In this document: in pieces, positions 6,296 to 12,688 of the stretch
How positions within the stretch are numbered: position 1 is the stretch's first letter
How the letters are laid out: each line of letters begins with the position of its first letter
Source: DATGZX01 sp035296965
Lineage (GTDB): Bacteria; Planctomycetota; Planctomycetia; Gemmatales; Gemmataceae
Length of the DNA: 12,688 nucleotides
Assembly (NCBI GenBank): GCA_035296965.1
Contig: DATGZX010000289.1
Span: forward strand, 1 to 12,688
Direction of reading: 5' to 3'
The notes under the pieces: generated by a model
Told to the model about the DNA's origin: nothing
Database searches by the model: none
Seen by the model: the letters and a program-made list of their open reading frames with translations, nothing else
Program-made: the position numbers and the translations under genes

Positions 6296-9200
6296 TCACT
6301 TCTTTTCCAGCTCAGCCATGACCGCCTGGAAATCCTTCCGTCCGCGAAGGGAGTCGAGATCGGTGTCTTTTTTCATGTGCGCTGCATCTTTGTATCCCTC
6401 GGCAACGGCCTGGCGAAGCAGAGCCACGGCGCGCTTGGCGTAGGCCTGGCTTGTTTCTTTGCGTTTGCTTTCCGTCAGCTTGGGGTCCTTCTGGGCCAGC
6501 GGCACGCACCCGGCCAGAACGCAAGCGGCGTTGTAGGCATCGATGGCCGCTTGCAAATGGATTTTCATCCATTCCTCGACGCCTGCGGCACAGGCGGCGT
6601 GATCTCCCTGGGCTGCCAGAACCACAGCCCGAACAACGCAATTAGTGCTGAAAAACTGCCGGTACATGGGATTGCGTGGATTGGCCTTCAGAGCTGCCTG
6701 ATGGTGCGGAAGAGCTTCTTCCAGGAGGCGACGAGCGCCTTCCAAGTCCTTGCGATCGTGAAGCAAGATTGCTAGATTCACGAGCGAACCAGCCACTGCG
6801 TTTTGGTAGTCTGGCACGGAGGGGAAATCGGCGGCCAATTGCTTCTGAACGGCAATGGCGTCGTGGTAGGCTGTCTCCGCCTCCCTGGACCGACCCGTGT
6901 AGCTGAGCAGGCGGCCCAGGTTATAGTGGGTCGTTGCCAGGAAATCGCGGTACTCGGGCACAGTAGGGAAGTCTGCGACCAATTGTTTGTCGATGGCGAT
7001 CGCGTCCCGGAAGGCCGTCTCCGCTTCCTTGGGCCGACCCGTGCCCGCGAGCAGATTGCCCAGGCCATTGTGGCTGGCCGCCAGATTTTGGCGGTACGCG
7101 GGCACTGTGGGGAATTCTGCGGCCAGCTGTTTTCGGATGGCAATGGCATCGCGGTGGGCTTTCTCCGCTCCTTTGGGCCGACCCATGTCCGCCAGCAGAT
7201 TGCCCAGGTTACTGTGGCTCCCTGCCAACTCCTGGCGATACTCGGTAACGGCGGGGAAGTCTGCAGCCAGTTGTTTCTGGATGGCGAGCGCCTCGCGATG
7301 GGCCGTCTCCGCTTCCCTGGGCCGACCCGTGTGCGCGAGCAGAATGCCCAGGTTATTGTGGCTCCTCGCCAGGTCCTGTCGGTATTCGATGACGGTGGGA
7401 AAGTCTGCGGCCAACTGCTGCTGGATGGCGAGGGCGTCGCGGTAGGTCGTCTCCGCTTCCTTGGGCCGACCCGTGTCCGCCAGCAGTGCGCCCAAATTAG
7501 TGTAGCTCGCCGCCAGGTCCTTGCGGTACGCCGGCGCGGCGGGGAAGTCCGCGGCCAGTTGTTTCTTAATTGCGAGGGCGTCGCGGTAGGCCGTCTCCGC
7601 TTCCTTGGGCCGACCCGTGCTTGCCAGCAGATGGCCCAGGATATTCTGGCTCGCCGCCAGGTCCTTGCGGTACGCCGGCACGGCGGGGAAGTCCGCGGCC
7701 AGTTGTTTCTTAATTGCGAGGGCGTCGCGGCAGGCCGTCTCCGCGTCGGCCAGTTGACCCAGCTTGTAACGAATCCGAGCCACGCGAATATGCCCGGAGG
7801 CTCGCAGTGCCCGTGCTTCGGGCGTGTCGCCCAGCTCATGCGTGAACTGCTCGTAAAACTTCAGTACCTTCCGCAAGAAACTTCTTTCCGTGTCCCCGAG
7901 CACCGGCTGCTTGGCAAACACGTTTTCGACCACCTCGTCTGTCAGGATGTTCAGGGCCTGCCGTGCCTGAGTCTTTGCAGCGGTCTCCGCGTGCAGCGCT
8001 TCTTGCGTTCTTGCTTGCTCCTGTTGCACCTGCTCCAAAGCTTCCGCCGTATGGTGCTGCTCCGTTTGCAGGGCGATCAAACCTGCAACGAGACCGCCGA
8101 TGCCCAAGAGCACCAGTGCCGCGAAACCGGCTGCCGCCAGCACCGGCCCACGATTTCGCCGCACGAACTTGCGAATCCGGTAGCGCGCCGACGGCGGACC
8201 CGCCAGCACCGGCTCCTCATGCAGGTAACGGAGAACATCCAGCGCCAGGCCGTTGGCAGTCTCGTAGCGTCTGGCACGCTCCTTTTCCAGGCATTTCATG
8301 ATGATCCAGTCGAGATCGCCCTGCATCAGGCGTGTCAGGCGCTTGGGTTCTAGCTTGCGCTGTGCCGCGATGCTCGGCAGCTCTTCCGAGCTGGATAGTT
8401 TCGTGCTCGGCTTGGCCGGTTCCACCTCGCGGATGATGCGGAGCATTTCGGTAAAAACGGCGCTGCGCAATTGCTTGCTCGTAAACGGGGGGCTGCCGGT
8501 GAGCAGTTCATAAAGGACCACGCCCAGCGCATAGATGTCGGCACGCGTGTCGATGTCGAGGTTATTCAGCTCAGCCTGCTCCGGCGCCATATATTCCAGC
8601 GTGCCGACCATTTGCCCGACTTCCGTGAACACCGTCCCCTCGGTCAACTTTTGGCCCGTCGCCTTGGCAACGCCGAAGTCGATGACCTTGGGAACTGGCT
8701 TGCCGTCGTAGAGGGCAATAATGAGGTTACTGGGCTTCAAATCGCGGTGAATGATGCCCTTCTGGTGAGCGTGTTGGACGGCATGGCAAACCGGGATGAA
8801 CAGCTCCAGTCGTTCTCGCGGCGTCAGGCGTTCGTGGTCGCAGAACTTGGTGATCGGGATACCCTTCACCAGCTCCATGACGAAGTAGGGCAAGCCGTTT
8901 TGGGTGGTGCCCGCATCGAGTACTCTGGCGATGTTGGGATGATCCATCAGCGCCAGTGCCTGCCGTTCCTGCTCGAAGCGGGCAATGACGTGCGCCGAGT
9001 CCATGCCTGCCTTGATGATTTTCAGGGCGACCCGGCGTTTGACCGGAATCTCCTGTTCGGCCACGTAGACCGCCCCCATGCCGCCTTCGCCCAGCTTTTG
9101 CAGGAGTTTGTATGGGCCAATGAGCGATCCGGGGCCAAAGGTCACAGGGGGTTCGTCGGTCGTCTCGGCCTCAACTTTCTCTGGGGTTGTGGCAGGCGTA

Positions 9201-9376
9201 GGGATCGCTTCCGCGGCGGGCTGATTGAGAAAGCTTGCGGGGTTGTCGTGGGCATGAAGCAGGGCCTCCACGCGCTGCCTGAGAGCTTCGTCCCCGGCAC
9301 AAGCCTCCTTCAGGAAAGCATCGCGCTGATCGGACGGCTTCTCCAGAACCAGGTGAAAGAGTGTTTCTTCGTTCAT
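6296..9376 (-). CDS. Membrane Ser/Thr protein kinase with 48-residue TPR repeats (kinase 2)
   Basis: The protein has 1026 residues. After an N-terminal helical segment of the planctomycete type (MNEETLFHLVLEKPSDQRDA) comes a complete PknB-like kinase domain (about 89-386): LGEGGMGAVYVA (95-106), Lys-119 in ALKII, HRDLKPSN (210-217), DFG (233-235) and GTLEYMAPEQ (258-267). All catalytic residues are present. A single membrane helix lies at about 411-436, then a Gln/Glu/Ala coiled segment, then seven tandem 48-residue TPR-like repeats (539-874) with the core TGRPKEAETAYRDALAI. The C-terminal block (YNAACVLAG..., LLRQAVAEGYKDAAH..., DLDSLRGRKDF) is typical of these kinases. The start at 9376 has GAGAG seven bases upstream and is the family Met; the longer frame would overlap the sigma gene. 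The gene follows the ECF sigma gene by 101 bases and is probably in one operon with it. Confidence 0.95.
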   Translation of the reverse strand: MNEETLFHLVLEKPSDQRDAFLKEACAGDEALRQRVEALLHAHDNPASFLNQPAAEAIPTPATTPEKVEAETTDEPPVTFGPGSLIGPYKLLQKLGEGGMGAVYVAEQEIPVKRRVALKIIKAGMDSAHVIARFEQERQALALMDHPNIARVLDAGTTQNGLPYFVMELVKGIPITKFCDHERLTPRERLELFIPVCHAVQHAHQKGIIHRDLKPSNLIIALYDGKPVPKVIDFGVAKATGQKLTEGTVFTEVGQMVGTLEYMAPEQAELNNLDIDTRADIYALGVVLYELLTGSPPFTSKQLRSAVFTEMLRIIREVEPAKPSTKLSSSEELPSIAAQRKLEPKRLTRLMQGDLDWIIMKCLEKERARRYETANGLALDVLRYLHEEPVLAGPPSARYRIRKFVRRNRGPVLAAAGFAALVLLGIGGLVAGLIALQTEQHHTAEALEQVQQEQARTQEALHAETAAKTQARQALNILTDEVVENVFAKQPVLGDTERSFLRKVLKFYEQFTHELGDTPEARALRASGHIRVARIRYKLGQLADAETACRDALAIKKQLAADFPAVPAYRKDLAASQNILGHLLASTGRPKEAETAYRDALAIKKQLAADFPAAPAYRKDLAASYTNLGALLADTGRPKEAETTYRDALAIQQQLAADFPTVIEYRQDLARSHNNLGILLAHTGRPREAETAHREALAIQKQLAADFPAVTEYRQELAGSHSNLGNLLADMGRPKGAEKAHRDAIAIRKQLAAEFPTVPAYRQNLAASHNGLGNLLAGTGRPKEAETAFRDAIAIDKQLVADFPTVPEYRDFLATTHYNLGRLLSYTGRSREAETAYHDAIAVQKQLAADFPSVPDYQNAVAGSLVNLAILLHDRKDLEGARRLLEEALPHHQAALKANPRNPMYRQFFSTNCVVRAVVLAAQGDHAACAAGVEEWMKIHLQAAIDAYNAACVLAGCVPLAQKDPKLTESKRKETSQAYAKRAVALLRQAVAEGYKDAAHMKKDTDLDSLRGRKDFQAVMAELEKK
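6755..7762 (-). repeat. Seven tandem 144-bp coding repeats in kinase 2
   Basis: The spacing of the GRPKEAE-like motif is exactly 48 residues between all successive copies, so the block is 7 x 144 bp. Two neighbouring copies are nearly identical at DNA level: 7505-7600 and 7649-7744 match at 94 of 96 positions, including third codon positions. The other copies have diverged more. This points to recent amplification by unequal recombination or slippage. Confidence 0.85.
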
Positions 9377-9477
9377 GACCGATCTCTCGGAGACGCGTGT
9401 CGTGGCCTCTACCCCCAATAGCGCGAAAAGTCTCGGAAAAGCACCACTTATTTTTGAAAATTCTTTTGAGCCAGGTT

Positions 9478-10026
9478 TTAGCGGCCGCGGACCTCGGCCT
9501 GGAGCCAAGCCCTGGCGAATGCCCAGTGGCGGTCCGCAGTGGTAGGGGAGATGCCCAGAACCTGAGCGGCCTGTTCACCGGTCAAGCCCGCAAAATAGCG
9601 CAGCTCGACCAGTTGGGCCTTGAGAGGGTGCTGGATGGCAAGTTTTTCCAGAGCTTCGTCCAGGGCCAGCAATTCTTCGTCGGGTTCTCGCGCGGGAACA
9701 GATCGGAGTTGCTGGCGTTCCCAGTCGCCGCCGCGTTTTTGCGTTTGCTTACGACGAGCTCGGTCGATGAGAATGCGGCGCATGGCCGTGGCCGCCGCCG
9801 CGAAGAAGTGGCCGCGGTCCTTGTATATGGGGCCCTGGCGACCGACCAGACGCAAGTACGCTTCGTGCACTAATCCCGTCGCATCGAGCGTCTGCCCGGG
9901 CGTCTCCCTGGCCAAGTTCCGGGCAGCAAGTCTCCGTAGTTCCTCGTACACCAACGGCAACAGCTGGCTGGCAGCTTGGGGATCCCCCTGCGCGACGGCA
10001 TCCAGGATCTGGGTAATATGGAGCAT
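9478..10026 (-). CDS. ECF-type RNA polymerase sigma factor (TIGR02999 / Sigma70_ECF type)
   Basis: This 182-residue factor directs RNA polymerase to a special promoter set. Region 2 spans about 18-94 (QLLPLVYEELRRLAARNLAR, then LVHEAYLRLV and FFAAAATAMRRILIDRARR). Region 4 spans about 118-177 with the helix-turn-helix GEQAAQVLGISPTTADRHWA. This wording is typical of the TIGR02999 group, abundant in planctomycetes. I chose ATG 10026 (MLHITQILDAVAQGDPQAA) because relatives begin at this point; a TTG at 10062 would add 12 atypical residues. Neither start has a strong ribosome-binding site. In region 2.2 the canonical DAED is DATG, with Thr-50 in the acidic position. With the kinase gene 101 bases downstream, this suggests control by phosphorylation instead of an anti-sigma factor; none is encoded next to it. 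Confidence 0.93.
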   Translation of the reverse strand: MLHITQILDAVAQGDPQAASQLLPLVYEELRRLAARNLARETPGQTLDATGLVHEAYLRLVGRQGPIYKDRGHFFAAAATAMRRILIDRARRKQTQKRGGDWERQQLRSVPAREPDEELLALDEALEKLAIQHPLKAQLVELRYFAGLTGEQAAQVLGISPTTADRHWAFARAWLQAEVRGR

Positions 10027-10319
10027 GCCATGGAGGATAAGAACCGACGACGCGGCTCGCAACGAAATTCAGCTAACATGTTGGGCTCTTCGTGCCAAGC
10101 ACGGTGATTGGCTGTCTCTTATCCTTGCTGAGCTTTCGGGGTTACATGATTTGGCAAGAATGGATCCATTTATTCGAAACCAGAGCCATCATTCCGCTCG
10201 CATTGCGGCGCAGGTGAGGTACTCGTGATCGCATCGCATGAACCCATGCCTCATCAGCCCGGCTGCTGCCGAAAAACGGCGATTTCACGCACGGCCAAGC
10301 ACCAAAAAGGCGCGTCGGT
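10027..10319. other. Upstream region of the sigma factor gene
   Basis: No gene is supported on either strand. On the - strand TTGGCA (about 10102-10097) resembles a -35 box, but no good -10 box follows at 16-18 bases. The sigma-kinase operon promoter should lie here and may be of an ECF or other unusual class that I cannot recognise by eye. Confidence 0.3.
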
Positions 10320-10523
10320 GTGTCGGATGAGGAATTCCTGGAGCGCGAGCAGGAGGACGGGGCCTTGAACATGTGGATGGACGTACTTGTCCGGCGCCGG
10401 GCCTTGCCGGAACAGGTCGCCCTCACAATCCTGGTTTCGGACAAGGCCTTCGCTGAGGGGGATAAAGGTCGACGGTTGATTCCATTCGGCACAAGCCCTT
10501 CGCCCCGCGCCGCTCGTACTTGA
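10320..10523 (+). CDS. Hypothetical short protein or gene remnant
   Basis: From GTG 10320 the frame encodes 67 residues (MSDEEFLEREQEDGALNMWM..., ALPEQVALTILVSDKAFAEG). The first 45 codons have high GC at third positions and a natural amino-acid mix, while the overlapping - strand frame is Ser/Arg-rich and looks like a shadow. The same phase is already open from 10242 (LLPKNGDFTHGQAPKRRVG), so the true 5' end may be lost. No ribosome-binding site is evident. No family is recognised. Past the TGA the same phase reads on to 10643 and ends as ATGA over the next gene's start. This could be a decayed gene once coupled to the DUF1501 gene. Confidence 0.3.
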   Translation: MSDEEFLEREQEDGALNMWMDVLVRRRALPEQVALTILVSDKAFAEGDKGRRLIPFGTSPSPRAART

Positions 10524-10627
10524 CGTGGAAACCTGCTTGCGTTGGCCCTCTTCCCGCGCGACAATGCTATCTCGCGGGACATGGCCGCTGATCGGGCGGC
10601 TTGCCCACCAGTCGCCTACTCATTCCC

Positions 10628-10633
10628 GGGAGG
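10628..10633 (+). promoter_or_regulatory. Ribosome-binding site fixing the DUF1501 start
   Basis: GGGAGG lies six bases before ATG 10640. It favours this start over the upstream in-frame ATG at 10601, which would put 13 extra residues before the Tat signal. Confidence 0.6.
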
Positions 10634-10639
10634 GTTTGG

Positions 10640-12064
10640 ATGAGCCCTGCACGCAACGCCACGCAGCGACCGACTGCCTCGATTTCACGCCGTCAGTTCC
10701 TCCAGGCCGGCGGGGTCGGTGCACTGGCCATGAGCATCCCCGGGACGGTTGCGGCCAGCGTTGACGCCAATCGTGGCCTGCGCGGTGTCGCGGCGGAGAA
10801 ATCGTGCATCTTCGTCCTGTTATGCGGCGGCCCCAGCCATCTCGACACCTGGGACCTGAAGCCCGCCGCGCCGGCGGAGATTCGCGGCCCCTACCGCCCG
10901 GTTGCCACTCGCGTGCCTGGAATGCGGATCAGCGAGCTGCATACGCGCCTCGCTTCCTTGACGGATCACATTTGCCTCATCCGCTCGATGAACCACGTCG
11001 GGAACATCAGTAACCATTTCGACGCCATGCACCACCTGTTGAGCGGCCAGGCCGGCGCCCCGGCGGATTCTCCCTACCTGGGATCCATTGTCTCTCGCCT
11101 CCGACCGACCGAACGCAACATCGCCAATTACGTCTGGCTGATTCGTTGCGTCGGCGACCCAGTGTTCTGCGCTCCCAACATTGGCAGCGGCGGCCATCTG
11201 GGCGCCCGGTTCACGCCCCTCTTCGTTGGCTCGGCCAACAACCATGCCGCCATGCCCAGTTTCCAGCCCCCTGAAGAATTGAAGCCAGCGGCGGAGCCGG
11301 AACGCTTGCTGGGCCTTCGCAGGTTGATCAACGTCGTGGACGGCCAGACCGCAACGCGCGTTAGCCCGGCCTTCAAGGACTGGGATGACTTGCAGCGCCG
11401 CGCGTTCGAGCTCGCCAGCGGACAGGGCAGTCGCGAGGTCTTCGACCTCAGCCGCGAGCCGGCAGCCGTGCGGCATCGTTACGGCATGCACCCACTGGGC
11501 CAGAATCTGCTGTTGGCTCGTCGCCTTGTCGAAGTGGGCGTCAGCTTCGTCACAGTCAACGGCTGGACCGGGTCGGCGCCCGGTCAGACCGCGGTCGGCC
11601 CGCCGGCCTCGAGCTGGGACATGCACGGAAGCGAAATGGGCATGGGCAACGCCTTCGGCAACGGCTCGTACGGCATGGGCTGGTGCCTGCCGTGCCTGGA
11701 CGAGGGGCTTTCCGCGCTCCTGGTCGATCTCCGCGATCGCGGCTTGCTGGAGCGCACGCTGGTAGTGGTGATGGGTGAGTTCGGCCGCACGCCGCGCATC
11801 AACCAGCCCAACCTCCAGCCGGGGCGTCAGCACTGGCCGTCTTGCTGGTCCGCCATGCTCGCTGGCGCCGGCGTCCGGGGCGGCGCGGTCTACGGCGAGT
11901 CCGACCGGATCGGCGCCTACGTGAAGGACCGCCCAGTGGGCGTTCAGGACCTCGGCGCCACCATTTACCACGCCCTGGGTCTGCCTCTTGATGCACGCCT
12001 TGGGAAGGACGGCTTCACCCGCCCCGTCTCCTCCGGCCAGCCGATCCTGGAACTGTTTGGTTGA
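10640..12064 (+). CDS. Tat-exported DUF1501 family protein
   Basis: The product has 474 residues. The N-terminus carries a twin-arginine signal (SRRQFL at 16-21, followed by a hydrophobic stretch LQAGGVGALAMSIPG and an AAS-type cleavage region near 38-40), so it should be folded in the cytoplasm and exported. The family signatures are FVLLCGGPSHLDTWDLKP (58-75), the middle motif RYGMHPLGQNLLLARRLVE (280-298), VVVMGEFGRTPRI (375-387) and GRQHWPSCWSAMLAGAGVRGG. DUF1501 belongs to the alkaline phosphatase/sulfatase-like fold; its substrate is unknown. In planctomycetes these genes usually follow a DUF1549/DUF1553 cytochrome-like gene. None is present immediately upstream here. Gln-397 stands where most members, as I recall them, have Asp (GRDHW). 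Confidence 0.93.
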   Translation: MSPARNATQRPTASISRRQFLQAGGVGALAMSIPGTVAASVDANRGLRGVAAEKSCIFVLLCGGPSHLDTWDLKPAAPAEIRGPYRPVATRVPGMRISELHTRLASLTDHICLIRSMNHVGNISNHFDAMHHLLSGQAGAPADSPYLGSIVSRLRPTERNIANYVWLIRCVGDPVFCAPNIGSGGHLGARFTPLFVGSANNHAAMPSFQPPEELKPAAEPERLLGLRRLINVVDGQTATRVSPAFKDWDDLQRRAFELASGQGSREVFDLSREPAAVRHRYGMHPLGQNLLLARRLVEVGVSFVTVNGWTGSAPGQTAVGPPASSWDMHGSEMGMGNAFGNGSYGMGWCLPCLDEGLSALLVDLRDRGLLERTLVVVMGEFGRTPRINQPNLQPGRQHWPSCWSAMLAGAGVRGGAVYGESDRIGAYVKDRPVGVQDLGATIYHALGLPLDARLGKDGFTRPVSSGQPILELFG

Positions 12065-12068
12065 GGCC

Positions 12069-12085
12069 GTGTGCACAAAGCACAC
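12069..12085 (+). terminator. Weak hairpin after DUF1501
   Basis: A perfect GTGTGC/GCACAC stem with a five-base loop begins five bases after the stop codon. It lacks a U-tract, so it may stabilise the mRNA end rather than terminate transcription by itself. Confidence 0.25.
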
Positions 12086-12465
12086 CGCCGACGCCGACCT
12101 CGACGCCCTGGATCGCGTCATCCGCTGCACCAGGCAACTTGCTGCTGATCGGGGCCTGACGATGCCCCTGAGAAAAAGTTCTAACGGTGTCGTATCGCCC
12201 CGAGGATCCCTTTACCTAGAACTTGCGCGCGTCGACCGAGATTTCGGACGGCACGACATGCTCCATTGCTTCCGGCAAGCAATCACTGTGTCAATTGACT
12301 TCCGCTCTGTCGCGAACGCGGTCGCCTGCTACAATTCGCTCTGAACTGCAATAAACTCATTTCAGGAAACTGGGACCGTTACGGCGCTTTCGTTGTGAAG
12401 CGGCATTTTGCGCTTTCGACCCATTCATGCGACGGGCTAACCCTGGGGCTTGGCAGCATGCCGGG

Positions 12466-12476
12466 GACAAATTGTC
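12466..12476 (+). promoter_or_regulatory. Possible operator upstream of the MFS gene
   Basis: GACAA-A-TTGTC is a perfect five-base inverted repeat around one central base. It ends 24 bases before the MFS ATG, where a repressor site could act. The site is short, so chance occurrence is quite possible. Confidence 0.2.
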
Positions 12477-12500
12477 ATCTCTCGTAAAGCGAGGCGGCGG

Positions 12501-12688
12501 ATGACCGACAACGTGAATTGCGTGGCAGCGGCAAACCCCGCGCCGAGCGAGGTAGCCGTCTTCCGCAAAGTGTCGTTGCGGCTTCTGCCGTTTCTCTTCT
12601 CGCTGTACGTCATCAACCTGATCGACCGAACGAACATCGGCATCGCTCGGTTGCAGATGGTCGATCAGCAGAACATTCTCGAGGAAGA
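12501..12688 (+). CDS. MFS transporter, anion:cation symporter type (5' part)
   Basis: Only the first 62 codons are in the window; the gene runs off the right edge. The start has GAGG six bases upstream. The sequence VFRKVSLRLLPFLFSLYVIN followed by LIDRTNIGIARLQM is the first transmembrane helix and the following DR-N-G-A motif typical of the ACS branch (tartrate/phthalate/glucarate-type permeases): RLLPFLFLLYVxxxLDRxNxGxA. It should sit in the inner membrane and import an organic anion with protons or cations. The substrate cannot be told from this fragment. Confidence 0.85.
   Translation, partial: MTDNVNCVAAANPAPSEVAVFRKVSLRLLPFLFSLYVINLIDRTNIGIARLQMVDQQNILEE

Larger units (their letters stand above)
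12065..12500 (+). other. Gap between DUF1501 and the MFS gene
   Basis: No certain gene is present. Just after the DUF1501 stop, GTGTGC (12069-12074) and GCACAC (12080-12085) form a perfect six-base stem without a T-tract. A 60-codon frame (ATG 12162 to 12344, MPLRKSSNGVVSPRGSLYLE...) has only a poor ribosome-binding site and no family resemblance; I do not call it a gene. GCGCTTTCG occurs twice (12384-12392 and 12410-12418), exactly 26 bases apart. An 11-base palindrome (12466-12476) precedes the MFS start. Confidence 0.35.

Noticed and set aside
6755..7762. Regular 144-bp repeats as a possible CRISPR array or satellite
   Set aside because: The repeats are in frame, encode TPR-like helices and have no short conserved repeat with unique spacers.
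6803..8353. 516-codon + strand open frame opposite the kinase 2 repeats
   Set aside because: Its apparent repeats are only the antisense reading of the TPR repeats on the other strand; no known domain and no start signal.
8471..9421. 316-codon + strand frame opposite the kinase 2 catalytic domain
   Set aside because: It lies fully antisense to the catalytic domain, whose motifs are all intact on the - strand.
10142..10582. 146-codon - strand frame upstream of DUF1501
   Set aside because: Its middle is Ser/Arg-rich (SSCSRSRNSSSD), typical of an antisense reading; the opposite + frame has better codon use.
10820..12130. 436-codon - strand frame opposite DUF1501
   Set aside because: It is antisense to a clearly recognised DUF1501 protein and has shadow-like Ala/Arg/Gly composition.
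1..12688. tRNA, rRNA, riboswitch, phage or defence system genes
   Set aside because: No sequence with a tRNA-like fold, rRNA word, known riboswitch core or defence-gene motif was recognised by eye; only the integrase remnant hints at a mobile element.

Overview
The window looks like a chromosomal segment of a GC-rich planctomycete, probably of the Gemmataceae/Isosphaerales/Pirellulales type and possibly from a metagenome assembly. The evidence is two very large membrane Ser/Thr kinases with TPR sensor regions, an ECF sigma factor of the planctomycete-rich TIGR02999 type, a Tat-exported DUF1501 protein and a HARE-HTH-type protein remnant. I see no rRNA, tRNA, CRISPR array or intact mobile element.

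Layout. Positions 1-1007 are a gene graveyard: a structured hairpin, short open frames with good ribosome-binding sites, and the C-terminal end of a tyrosine recombinase (607-726). Positions 1008-4487 (-) hold a Ser/Thr kinase with one membrane helix and a TPR tail, with a plausible sigma-70-like promoter at 4568-4596. Positions 4654-5192 (-) hold a small basic-linker protein that is frameshifted and cut off at the start of a HARE-HTH domain. A perfect 8-bp inverted repeat (5228-5248) lies between it and a divergent unknown gene (5511-6152, +, TTG start). Positions 6296-9376 (-) hold a second Ser/Thr kinase with seven exact-length 48-residue repeats. It is downstream of, and probably co-transcribed with, the ECF sigma factor at 9478-10026 (-). 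Positions 10027-10639 have no certain gene. Positions 10640-12064 (+) encode the DUF1501 protein, and 12501 to the window edge (+) is the start of an MFS transporter of the anion:cation symporter type.

How the genes may work together. The best functional unit is the sigma-kinase pair. The sigma factor has Thr-50 in region 2.2 where canonical ECF factors carry an acidic residue (DATG in place of DAED). This suggests activation by phosphorylation from the adjacent membrane kinase, as known for EcfP/PknT of Vibrio parahaemolyticus. The first kinase belongs to a different subfamily (DWG in place of DFG, different N-terminal region) and has no obvious partner here. I did not find a clearly new multi-gene system; the most interesting points are the sigma-kinase circuit, the recent repeat amplification in its sensor region and the decayed integrase locus.
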